Of a stretch of DNA of 30,999 nucleotides, positions 15,763-23,342 are shown piece by piece. Each line of letters starts with the position of its first letter. Position 1 is the stretch's first letter. Origin of the DNA: a virus. Under the pieces are notes generated by a model. The model was not told where the DNA came from, searched no databases, and saw only the letters and a list, made by a program, of their open reading frames with translations. A program made the translations under genes and the position numbers. The stretch covers positions 1-30,999 of the IMG/VR virus record IMGVR_UViG_3300037847_002182. One strand, given 5' to 3'.

Positions 15763-18198
15763 TTATCTTGGCTCAAATTCTGCCAAGTCAAAGCCATCTA
15801 AACTATCCTCATTTGATTCAAAACTCATAGGAGGTAGATTGTTTTTACGCTGGTCTATTAGTTTAGATTGCTGTGTGTTTTGCTGACTAATTCTATCAGC
15901 TTTAGCCTTCTCTCTGTTGTTCTCTCTTTTCTGCAAAGAATTAGCCTCAATACCTTTGAGTTGCATGTTCATGTCAAACTCAAGTTGCATAAGCTGTGAT
16001 TTAAGAGCAGCTTCATTCTTCATCTTTTCAATATCAAATGCAATCTCAGCTTGCTTAAGCTCCATCTTAGAACGCTTCTCAGCTTCAATCTTAGCCAGTG
16101 CGGCTTCTGCAGCCATAGCTTGTGATTGCTGATTTACTTGCGCTTGAGTCTGTTGTTGCATCATACTTTTCTGAATGTCGTTTTCTTCTTTCTTCTTTCT
16201 TTTTAATTTAAGAAGTTGATTAGCAACCTTCAGGTTCTTAACATCTCGAATATCAATTGCATCTTCCAGATGTATCTGGTCTCTTGACAGGGCGGTTTGT
16301 ATATTCGCTTCTAACTGAGCCTTTTCTTCTTCATCTGGAGAAAGCTCAATAAATATTCCAAAGTCGTACAGATATAAATCTTTAGTATCTTCAAGTGTGG
16401 CTACATTATACTTCCCTATCTGCATTGCAAACTCTTCCTTGAACTCAGAGTATTCCAATATATCTGATATTCTACAAGACAGACCTTCTGCAAGTGCCTT
16501 AGTTATTTGTAAGCTAGCATCTAATACATGTCTTGTTGCTGTATTCGAGTTTGCTGCTGCAAGTTTTTGTAAACCAACCAATGAATCTGGGTCAATCTTA
16601 CTTCCATCTCTAGCCTCATTAAGCCCTGTTACATCACGCATCATGTTGAGATAGTGATTGTAACTACCAATTAAACTAGCAATCTTTGCTTGACCAGAGT
16701 TACTTGTAAGCTGCTGAATTGGAACTCTTGCGTTGTTAAACTCTCCATCTTGAGTATAGCTTCTTCCTACAACAGAACCTGTTTGAAAGTAAAGTCTTAA
16801 TGCATCTTCTGGATTATAGACTCCACCATTACCAAGGTCAACCTCACTAAGTCCATCGGCATCTATAAACACACCATCTGGAACTACCTTAGATATAACT
16901 TGCTGTAACTTTAAATGCGTAATCTGAATCAGGTCAGCAAATGTAATCATTCTTCTAACCAAAGATTCAATTACACCCTTGTACATTCTTGGAGCATTAA
17001 CAATATATGGAGACGAAACGTGCTGTGAAGCTGACTTTGGTCTAACCATATTCTTAGCCATCTCCCATTTAAGCATAATGTTTGTACCCATAACCATTAC
17101 GCCTTCATACCATACTTCAATTTTCTTTTCAATTCTTTCGAAGTTTCCGTCAGCCATCATTTCTTCTGGAGGATTGAACGAATCATCTTTTTCAATCATA
17201 CGCTGCCCACCATTGTCAAGCATTTTCTTTTTGTAAACAAAGCTTTTGTCTGTTTTGTAGCTAAAGTAAAGTAGTGTGGCTGTGTCTCTATTAAACATAG
17301 AGTTTTCATAAAACCTTGAAACATTGTAGTAATCGTACCAGCTCTGGCTGTATTTAGATATATTTTCTAAATCTTCGTTTGTTAATGTGGGGTCAATCTT
17401 TCTAAGCTCTGTTGTTGGAACAGTCTTTACTTCTCCCCAATAAAAACAATCTCTAAAGTTATTATCTTCAGTGTAACTATAAACTAAGTTAGCTGGGTCT
17501 ACATAGTCAACCTTAACTCCAGCGCCAGGTAAAAAGCTATGTTTCGCAGCTCCTATACCTATAGTTGTCAAATCATAGTTTATTCTCTTTTTGATTTCAT
17601 CATAATGATTTTCACCAAGCACTGTGTTAATTGCTTGCTCCTGAGCTATCTCAATAGATGGCTTATACTTTAGCTGCATGTGCAGAGCTAACTCTTCATC
17701 ACTTTCTGGAATGTCTTGTTGTGGTACAGCAAATGCATCTATACCAAAGCTTTCGTTCATTTGCTCCAAGAAATCTTTTGCAACCATATCGGTTTCAATC
17801 ATGTCCTGATAGGCAATTCTTTTTTCTGCAGACATAGCGTCTTGTGCATATGTGTTGATAGAAAACAATCTATCAGACATTCCATTTACAACTATGTCTA
17901 CAAACTTTGGTATAATTGGTATCGGAGTCCAATCTAAGTTTAGATAAGACAAATCTCCGTCTACTGCTAATTCGTTTTTGTATTTTCCTACAGACTGCTC
18001 CCCTCGAGAATATAATCTCAACCTGTGGAAATCATCTAATTGTCTGTAGAACTTACAGTCACCATTACCACGTCTGAACCATTCATATTGAATAGCTTGA
18101 CCAACTTGGAGACCGAACTCCATAGAAGCCTTCTCTGAGTCGCTAACAAATTGACCTGGAAACGATGCGCTATTAACTGATATGGTTACTTCCTTCAT
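15763..18198 (-). CDS. Portal protein
   Basis: An 811-aa protein that should form the dodecameric portal at one capsid vertex, through which DNA enters and leaves. The main body spans about residues 30-640 and includes LDWTPIPIIPKFVDIVVNGM, DYVDPANLVYSYTEDN and a helical region with RDVTGLNEARDGSKIDPDSL, a typical portal feature (MRDVTGxNE). From about 640 to 780 the protein is a long charged and Gln-rich helix or coiled coil (KKEENDIQKSMMQQQTQAQV, AAEAALAKIEAEKRSKMELK), likely the barrel or an internal extension. The start overlaps the terminase stop by 4 nt (ATGA). It is longer than the 500-600 residues of many siphophage portals but near what I recall for crAss-like phages. Confidence 0.88.
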   Translation of the reverse strand: MKEVTISVNSASFPGQFVSDSEKASMEFGLQVGQAIQYEWFRRGNGDCKFYRQLDDFHRLRLYSRGEQSVGKYKNELAVDGDLSYLNLDWTPIPIIPKFVDIVVNGMSDRLFSINTYAQDAMSAEKRIAYQDMIETDMVAKDFLEQMNESFGIDAFAVPQQDIPESDEELALHMQLKYKPSIEIAQEQAINTVLGENHYDEIKKRINYDLTTIGIGAAKHSFLPGAGVKVDYVDPANLVYSYTEDNNFRDCFYWGEVKTVPTTELRKIDPTLTNEDLENISKYSQSWYDYYNVSRFYENSMFNRDTATLLYFSYKTDKSFVYKKKMLDNGGQRMIEKDDSFNPPEEMMADGNFERIEKKIEVWYEGVMVMGTNIMLKWEMAKNMVRPKSASQHVSSPYIVNAPRMYKGVIESLVRRMITFADLIQITHLKLQQVISKVVPDGVFIDADGLSEVDLGNGGVYNPEDALRLYFQTGSVVGRSYTQDGEFNNARVPIQQLTSNSGQAKIASLIGSYNHYLNMMRDVTGLNEARDGSKIDPDSLVGLQKLAAANSNTATRHVLDASLQITKALAEGLSCRISDILEYSEFKEEFAMQIGKYNVATLEDTKDLYLYDFGIFIELSPDEEEKAQLEANIQTALSRDQIHLEDAIDIRDVKNLKVANQLLKLKRKKKEENDIQKSMMQQQTQAQVNQQSQAMAAEAALAKIEAEKRSKMELKQAEIAFDIEKMKNEAALKSQLMQLEFDMNMQLKGIEANSLQKRENNREKAKADRISQQNTQQSKLIDQRKNNLPPMSFESNEDSLDGFDLAEFEPR

Positions 18199-20441
18199 GT
18201 TATTATTTCGCTGTAAATTCCCTTATTATTATATCTTGCAAATTTAATGTTTATTTTTGACTGTCTTTTCTGGGGGGTATATTTACTTCTCTGGTTAGCC
18301 ATAATAGCTAAACCTGAACTAATTGCTGCATCAAACTTTGTTCTATTTGTTATATCAAACTTGGCCCAATCTTCCAATGTTCTTGTAAAATACATAGCAC
18401 CCATATCGCCAGCATCCCTGTAATCACCATTAAAATCTATCCCAACATACTTTTCTATATAAGATTCAATAGCTGAGGCGTGAGCTTGCTTTACATCTTC
18501 AGATGAGTTGGGTATACCTCCAATTTCTTTTTCTGCCTTAGAGAGCTTGTTAAACGCCTTATCTGGCCTGTTCATTGAAAATCCTCTATATCCTCTGTTC
18601 TTCATGTGATACAAAAGTCTTGGCTTATTATTCTCAACTAAAACAGGCATACCATAAAACACACAAGCCATAAGCACCTCTTCGAAAAATATCTCTGCTG
18701 TTTGCGGCCTTGCTATATACTCAAGAAAAAACTCATTACTTGGAGCTTCATCCATATTAAATTTAGTCAATCCATGTAAAGCTCCATTAGAACCCCTGCC
18801 AACAACTGTACCTGATATATCATAGGAGTCACAACCAAAAGAACCTATGTGTTCATTGCCAGGATACTTAGCTCCATTTTTAATAATAACTTTATTTTGT
18901 AAAGACTTGTTCGGTATCCAAGATAATAAAAATCTTCCCCTTGGGTCTGGAGTCCATATTACTTGAGAATCCTCAACCCCATCTTTCCAATGAAAAGAAC
19001 CCTTGGTTAGATACTTTTCTTTTATAATAGAATCATTATAGTCTACCTGTTGATATATTTTTGTTAGATTAAATATAGATGATTTGGTTTCATCTCTGAA
19101 TGCATGCGACTCTGTTCTTGGAAACTGTCTATAAAATTCATTCAAAGCATCAGGGTCGTTCTTCAAACTATCAACCTCATTCTCCCAATATTCTACAGCC
19201 CCCTGGGGAATGTAATCACCGTAAGAATCCAACAGTGGTTTTTTTGGGGTATCCAAAACAGGCATGCCATATCTATCAATAAAACCTTCCATATTCCATT
19301 CCATGGGTATAAACAAACTATACATTCCACTCTTTGTTTGTCCGTTAGAATTTCTTTTTGTTATGTCAGAATCATAGTACAACTTCTTAAAGTTATCACC
19401 ACCTTTGTCCAAAGCATTTGAAGTAGACCCCATCATACATTTACCTATAATCCTTCTACCCAGTCTAAGACAGGTTTTTGTTACACGCCAGTTATTAAGA
19501 ATATTATCTGGTTTGTCCCATTTACCACTTTCATCGTGAACAAGAAGCAAAAGCTTTTCACCATCATAAGAGTTATCTCCTGTATTCTTCCAGTCAATAG
19601 TTGTATCTAATCCTTCAAACACAATGTCAGACACCGAGTTCATGTTCTTCTTTGTAATCTTAGAAGCTGGAACACGGTATGCAAGCTCAGTCTTTGGTTT
19701 GTCCATACCATCCTGTATGGGCTTGAAAAAAAATGGATAGTTATTTGATATAGGCACTACCTTATCTGTAAACATTTTCTTTGCATCAGAACCTGTCTTT
19801 GATAATATCCCAACCCTTGCATCTTTGGCAAGCGTTCCAGTATTTACGCATTCAGAGGAAGACATAAACGAAAATCCAGAACGACGTATCTTCAAATACA
19901 CCATCCCAAAACTTCTTTGGTCTGCCTTACAAGCTTCCCAAAATATAAAAAACAATCTGTTTGCCTCACGAAACTCTGGGTTTCCAACATCTATTTTAGT
20001 CCACTGAAGATACATATAGTGAGTTCCCGTTATGTATGTTGGCTTTCCATTGTTCATAAACCAAAGCCCATCCTCTCTTCTGTTGAACTCTTCTTCTATA
20101 TAATCAACCCACTTGTCCTTGAACTCCTGAGCAGACTCATGCCACTGGAATATACTTGGTATTCTTGAAAGCTCTTTGGGATACTCTTGAACTTCCCAGT
20201 ATTGCTCAGAAGAATCTTTGTGTCGTGAAAAAACTTTTCGTGGTTTTTTGGGTAGGGCTATATTCAGCCCACTGATAGATATTACAGAATCAATAGTTCC
20301 GTTTTTAGATATAACAACCATATCATATTTATCGTCATATCCATACTTCCAGCTCTTAGCCCTATTCTTGTTTGAAATTACATTCTTAGGAACATGACCA
20401 TGAAGCTCTTTATACAAATTATTTTGACCTTCTTTCTGCAA
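18195..20441 (-). CDS. terL: Terminase large subunit
   Basis: A 748-aa DNA-packaging motor with ATPase and nuclease domains. The Walker A position is occupied by KIRRSGFSF (184-192), a form without the usual GKT/S. Walker B is LLLLVHDE (297-304, D303 and E304). The coupling motif is GSTSN (338-342). The C-terminal RNase H-like nuclease shows SFGCDSYD (D538), PVLVENN (E603) and KFDAAISSGLA (D704) as the acidic triad. The N-terminal 100 residues are an extension before the ATPase core. The start overlaps the upstream 95-aa gene by 23 nt and the stop overlaps the portal start by 4 nt. The sequence type is that of Bacteroidetes podovirus and crAss-like terminases. No TerS is identifiable with confidence. 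Confidence 0.92.
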   Translation of the reverse strand: MQKEGQNNLYKELHGHVPKNVISNKNRAKSWKYGYDDKYDMVVISKNGTIDSVISISGLNIALPKKPRKVFSRHKDSSEQYWEVQEYPKELSRIPSIFQWHESAQEFKDKWVDYIEEEFNRREDGLWFMNNGKPTYITGTHYMYLQWTKIDVGNPEFREANRLFFIFWEACKADQRSFGMVYLKIRRSGFSFMSSSECVNTGTLAKDARVGILSKTGSDAKKMFTDKVVPISNNYPFFFKPIQDGMDKPKTELAYRVPASKITKKNMNSVSDIVFEGLDTTIDWKNTGDNSYDGEKLLLLVHDESGKWDKPDNILNNWRVTKTCLRLGRRIIGKCMMGSTSNALDKGGDNFKKLYYDSDITKRNSNGQTKSGMYSLFIPMEWNMEGFIDRYGMPVLDTPKKPLLDSYGDYIPQGAVEYWENEVDSLKNDPDALNEFYRQFPRTESHAFRDETKSSIFNLTKIYQQVDYNDSIIKEKYLTKGSFHWKDGVEDSQVIWTPDPRGRFLLSWIPNKSLQNKVIIKNGAKYPGNEHIGSFGCDSYDISGTVVGRGSNGALHGLTKFNMDEAPSNEFFLEYIARPQTAEIFFEEVLMACVFYGMPVLVENNKPRLLYHMKNRGYRGFSMNRPDKAFNKLSKAEKEIGGIPNSSEDVKQAHASAIESYIEKYVGIDFNGDYRDAGDMGAMYFTRTLEDWAKFDITNRTKFDAAISSGLAIMANQRSKYTPQKRQSKINIKFARYNNKGIYSEIIT

Positions 20442-20706
20442 ACCCCTGTAGTTTTTGTTCTGTTTTTTCTGTAGTTTTTCCAGCTAACATATTCTTCTCA
20501 TTTTCTATTCTTGTTAAGATTTCAAATGCATCGAATATAGCTAGCTTCTTTGTAGCAGCTGCATTCTTTAATCTATCAGCAGCTAACTCTGGAGACAAAT
20601 CATCTAGTCCCTTTTTAATAATATCTTCCTTAGCAACCTTAATCAGCTCCTTTACAGCTGACTCTCCAGCTTTTATAATATCTTCCTTTAACTTTCTAAC
20701 TTCCAT
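20419..20706 (-). CDS. Small helical protein before terL, possible small terminase
   Basis: A 95-aa protein predicted to be nearly all helix (LKEDIIKAGESAVKELIKVA; ATKKLAIFDAFEILTRIENE), ending with QGFAERRSK. It overlaps the terL start by 23 nt and the GroES-like gene by 11 nt. The size and position immediately before terL fit a small terminase subunit, but I see no clear helix-turn-helix, so this is inference. It could equally be a terminase-associated or head-assembly factor. Confidence 0.7.
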   Translation of the reverse strand: MEVRKLKEDIIKAGESAVKELIKVAKEDIIKKGLDDLSPELAADRLKNAAATKKLAIFDAFEILTRIENEKNMLAGKTTEKTEQKLQGFAERRSK

Positions 20707-21229
20707 CTACAACAAGAGCTATATCATTAGACTTCATCCTATAAAGAACCTCGCCATCAACATCAAATTCATATTCGCTCTCTGGCGTAAAACATATTCT
20801 ATCCCCAACATTCACACCAGAATCCTCAAGAAATTTATTGCTGTATCTAATATAACCAATTAAATCTTCATCTGGTTTTACAAAACAAAAATCACCCAGA
20901 GTATGCCAACCATCTTTGTTTTTATACATAAAGAATTGATTGCGCTCTAAGAAAAACGTTTTATCTTTTAAGAAACTAAATCCACTTCTTTCCTTCCCAC
21001 TCATGTCATAGTAAACCTTGAATACATTGTGATGAACAAGAAGTGTATCTCCTTTTTCAATAGGTCCAGTGTATCCAGAGGGGCACTCTATAACTTTAGC
21101 GTAACGATTAGATGCTTTGTGGTCTTCTTGGGAAGTACTTGTTATGAAATCTATATCTCCAATTTTTTTCACATTATCATACCGCCTGCCACCAACAGGT
21201 TCAACGATAAAATAAAAAGGAGATTTCAT
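20696..21229 (-). CDS. GroES-like co-chaperonin-fold protein
   Basis: A 177-aa soluble protein. Residues 43-80 (YAKVIECPSGYTGPIEKGDT, then LLVHHNVFKVYYDMSG) resemble the GroES core, where a strand is followed by a Gly-Asp turn and another strand. Residues 138-175 (GVNVGDRICFTPESEYEFDV, then GEVLYRMKSNDIALVV) match the GroES C-terminal pattern 'vkvGD.V.f......v..dgeeyl.m...dIla.v'. The protein is almost twice a normal GroES (about 95 aa), so it may hold an insertion or two related halves. Phage co-chaperonins such as T4 gp31 help host GroEL fold the capsid protein, and the location before terL, portal and capsid fits such a role. Function is inferred from sequence pattern only. Confidence 0.65.
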   Translation of the reverse strand: MKSPFYFIVEPVGGRRYDNVKKIGDIDFITSTSQEDHKASNRYAKVIECPSGYTGPIEKGDTLLVHHNVFKVYYDMSGKERSGFSFLKDKTFFLERNQFFMYKNKDGWHTLGDFCFVKPDEDLIGYIRYSNKFLEDSGVNVGDRICFTPESEYEFDVDGEVLYRMKSNDIALVVDGS

Positions 21230-21453
21230 TCAAAGTTGATATTATATTCAATAGATATAGGCATGGTTTCATTGAACTCTTTCCAAAGAAACACTTCGTC
21301 TTGGCGTTCAATCCAAACCTTTATACTACCTGTATCTTTATCTTGTTGAATTAAATGTATCGAGTGGCTGTCATTAAGAATGTTTTGACCCACTATATAA
21401 TGCATAGCACCCGACTTATAGTCAGGCCCTATGGATATTTTTCTTATATCCAT
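21226..21453 (-). CDS. Conserved 75-aa phage protein, unknown function
   Basis: Starts MDIRKISIGPDYKSGAMHYI, then VGQNILNDSHSI, and ends EVFLWKEFNETMPISIEYNI before NFE. It looks like a compact alpha/beta protein without membrane segment. I recall similar short proteins next to terminase genes of marine Bacteroidetes phages but know no role. The stop overlaps the GroES-like start by 4 nt (ATGA), so expression is probably coupled. Confidence 0.75.
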   Translation of the reverse strand: MDIRKISIGPDYKSGAMHYIVGQNILNDSHSIHLIQQDKDTGSIKVWIERQDEVFLWKEFNETMPISIEYNINFE

Positions 21454-21469
21454 TTTATTTTATTTTAAT

Positions 21470-22081
21470 TTAGCCGAGCTTTGAAATCTCAAGACTGGCT
21501 GATGGTACATTTGCAAAAGAACTAGATGTAGTTATTTCTTTTAATCCACCATCGTCTTCTCCAGAGCTATCTCTTAGTACTTGAAACTTAAGAGTTGTAG
21601 AAGGTGCGGTTATTGAAATCGTAAAAGTTTCATCATAAGGAATCAAAGTTTGGTTATCAGGAATTTGTATTCCTTTAACAAATCCAGATGCAGTATCATT
21701 CACTAATTTTCTTAAAAGAATAACAGCATCATTTGTATTTGTACTTCTTCCAAATCCTCCACAAAATTTTACAAAATACAAACCTGTTTGATTAAAAGTA
21801 ACTGTTCCAGCTGCATCAATTTGAACAGCATCACTAGATGTTCCTTGAGCAGCACCAAACTCTACCTGCAATATTGTGTCCGTTGTAGATGGATTTTGAC
21901 TGCTTGTAGAAGATGCGCTCAATGAAGAACTAACAGACAATTCTCCTCCGATATATGTTTTAATATCTGAAAACAAAAATGTTTTTGTTGCACTAGCATC
22001 GCTTACATCTGTTCCAATAACAAAATCTCCATCCACTGGAGTTACTGCTGGATAATACGTTTGGTTACTTATCTTCGACAT
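21470..22081 (-). CDS. Virion-associated protein with C1q-like beta domain
   Basis: A 203-aa protein. Residues 1-50 carry an N-terminal segment typical of phage structural proteins (YYPAVTPVDGDFVIGTDVSD, then KTFLFSDIKTYIGG). A Ser-rich linker follows, then from about 65 a beta-sandwich domain resembling C1q/TNF-like jelly rolls (TVTFNQTGLYFVKFCGGFGR; FTISITAPSTTLKFQVLRDS). C1q-like heads occur in trimeric phage fibres and head decorations, so a surface or adhesive role is plausible. It overlaps the 78-aa gene by 17 nt. The fold is inferred from the strand pattern and the TGLYFV motif. Confidence 0.7.
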   Translation of the reverse strand: MSKISNQTYYPAVTPVDGDFVIGTDVSDASATKTFLFSDIKTYIGGELSVSSSLSASSTSSQNPSTTDTILQVEFGAAQGTSSDAVQIDAAGTVTFNQTGLYFVKFCGGFGRSTNTNDAVILLRKLVNDTASGFVKGIQIPDNQTLIPYDETFTISITAPSTTLKFQVLRDSSGEDDGGLKEITTSSSFANVPSASLEISKLG

Positions 22082-22301
22082 TTTCTTTTATTTCTCCTGT
22101 TTCTAGGTTAATTGTTACGTTATCTCCATACTTCTTTACAAGCTCAGCTTCTAATTCTTTGAACTCTGATTGAAGTGATGATATCTTGTGTAAGGCAACA
22201 TGTTTTTGAAGCTCTGCATCTGCAACAGATGCTTTGAGAGACATAAACTCTTTATTAATTTCATTTACCTTTTCAAGTTCTTTTGTTTCTAATTTTTTCA
22301 T
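22065..22301 (-). CDS. Small coiled-coil protein
   Basis: A 78-aa protein, almost entirely charged helix (KKLETKELEKVNEINKEFMS; KISSLQSEFKELEAELVKKY), ending in GDNVTINLETGEIKENVEDK. The heptad-like pattern suggests a coiled coil. It opens a unit after a TATCTTTG element, and its leader is nearly identical to that of the scaffold gene. Function unknown; an assembly chaperone or a cytoplasmic regulator of the next genes are both possible. Confidence 0.75.
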   Translation of the reverse strand: MKKLETKELEKVNEINKEFMSLKASVADAELQKHVALHKISSLQSEFKELEAELVKKYGDNVTINLETGEIKENVEDK

Positions 22302-22316
22302 TTGATTAAATTTTTA

Positions 22317-22324
22317 CAAAGATA
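22317..22324 (-). promoter_or_regulatory. TATCTTTG promoter -7 element
   Basis: Minus-strand TATCTTTG, 15 nt before the ATG at 22301 and just after the stop of the 41-aa gene (22336). It probably drives the 78-aa, C1q-like, 75-aa and GroES-like genes, and perhaps terL and portal. Confidence 0.6.
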
Positions 22325-22335
22325 TACATTTTATT

Positions 22336-22461
22336 TTATCTACCCTGACCTCTATATTTTTGTTTGTATGATGACTGCCCTCTTGAAGCATTCTTAGAAT
22401 GAACCCCTGGTCTTTTCTTTTTTTGAGAAATTCTAGGCCCATCAAACGTCGCTCTTGCCAT
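22336..22461 (-). CDS. 41-aa basic phage protein
   Basis: Translation of the minus strand from the ATG at 22461 gives a 41-aa protein with MARATFDGPRISQKKKRPGV, HSKNASRGQSSYK and a C-terminal KYRGQGR, followed by TAA. The start overlaps the last 20 nt of the holin gene. It is strongly basic, with no acidic cluster or membrane segment. I recall very similar short GP-I-KK-RPGVH proteins in marine phages, which supports a real gene. Role unknown; nucleic-acid binding is a guess from charge. Confidence 0.75.
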   Translation of the reverse strand: MARATFDGPRISQKKKRPGVHSKNASRGQSSYKQKYRGQGR

Positions 22462-22843
22462 TCTTTTTATTTTTTTCCCATGTGCGCCCTACAAAATACG
22501 CTCCATAGACTGTGATTAATAATGATTGAAAAATTGGTATGTAGTCTTTTTGAACCTGGAAACCACCTATGTTTCCATCCGTAAACGCTAACAAAGTAAA
22601 CATGGTTGTAAGAAACACCATGACAAGTGGCCGTATGTTCTTAGACAAAAAGCTATCGCTTTGCATGTCATACTTCCATCTTTCTGTAACTTGTGACTGA
22701 GCGTCATTATCTGCTTTCTCTAAAAGCTCCTGTATTTTATGTTTAGCATCTAGTCTTTCTTCTTCTGTTGTTGTTACCTTATCAATAACATCCCCAATAT
22801 CTTTTACAAGACCGCCTGTTAAAAGTGAAATTAATTTCTTCAT
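22442..22843 (-). CDS. Holin
   Basis: A 133-aa membrane protein. A short N-terminal hydrophobic/amphipathic segment (LISLLTGGLVKDIGDVI) is followed by a charged helix (residues 25-60) and two membrane segments, about 71-88 (RPLVMVFLTTMFTLLAF) and 101-119 (IPIFQSLLITVYGAYFVG). SFLSKNIRPLVMVFLT is characteristic of the family described as '3TM holin for gene-transfer-agent release'. The C-terminus is basic and cytoplasmic. It overlaps the endolysin gene by 4 nt. A holin permeabilises the inner membrane at lysis so that the endolysin reaches peptidoglycan, and the pairing supports the call. Confidence 0.82.
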   Translation of the reverse strand: MKKLISLLTGGLVKDIGDVIDKVTTTEEERLDAKHKIQELLEKADNDAQSQVTERWKYDMQSDSFLSKNIRPLVMVFLTTMFTLLAFTDGNIGGFQVQKDYIPIFQSLLITVYGAYFVGRTWEKNKKNGKSDV

Positions 22844-23301
22844 ATCACTCTGTATTTTGTTTTACCATCAATCCTTTCGGCTCTTAAGCATCTTCCTCTA
22901 TTTCTGTCTGGCGAAACATAAGATACATGCACCCAGTCTGGGTTATCATCATCACCAAACTCCCATATCATTTGGTCAAAGTCTAAATGCTTTTTTATGT
23001 ATTCAAACATTTCAGCGTTTGTTTTGTGACCATAGCTATCGTCAATATCAATTGCTCTACCCTGACAATGCTGGCTTGAAGAACTTCCGCCAACAGCCTT
23101 ATTTAAATCTGGAACTCTTAGAAAAGAATTTATTTTTATAGGACCTCTTGTCCATTTTCTTAATGGCTCAAAAATGTTTTCAGCCACAACTTGCATGTTT
23201 GTAAATTGATATGTATCTGGAATATTATCAATACCAAGTCTTAGAGCAGTAACAGAACGAGTACCCTCTTGATAGCTTATATGTTCGCTAATTCTTTCCA
23301 T
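22840..23301 (-). CDS. M15-type peptidase endolysin
   Basis: A 153-aa zinc peptidase that should cut peptidoglycan peptide bonds. Zinc ligands fit H78 and D85 in SSSQHCQGRAID and H125 in DWVHVS, the SxHxxGxAxD and HVS motifs of M15 (D-Ala-D-Ala carboxypeptidase-like) enzymes. Three residues before the second His stands D122, where Ply500-type enzymes have the catalytic Glu. PIKINSFLRVPDLNKAVGG before the site is also typical. There is no signal peptide, so release depends on the holin encoded next. There is no separate cell-wall-binding domain, as usual for phages of Gram-negative hosts. Confidence 0.88.
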   Translation of the reverse strand: MERISEHISYQEGTRSVTALRLGIDNIPDTYQFTNMQVVAENIFEPLRKWTRGPIKINSFLRVPDLNKAVGGSSSSQHCQGRAIDIDDSYGHKTNAEMFEYIKKHLDFDQMIWEFGDDDNPDWVHVSYVSPDRNRGRCLRAERIDGKTKYRVI

Positions 23302-23340
23302 TTAGCAAAGTCCGCCGCAAAACAAACAAATCTCGCACAT
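23302..23340 (-). CDS. Possible 12-aa four-cysteine microprotein
   Basis: The 41-nt gap between the beta-barrel gene and the endolysin gene is filled by a frame encoding MCEICLFCGGLC and TAA. The start lies 2 nt after the upstream stop and its stop abuts the endolysin ATG. Cys at 2, 5, 8 and 12 is far from random for so short a peptide, and the spacing matches that of real genes here. It could be a metal-binding or membrane microprotein, or a leader peptide for endolysin translation. Length alone gives no statistical support. Confidence 0.35.
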   Translation of the reverse strand: MCEICLFCGGLC

Positions 23341-23342
23341 AA

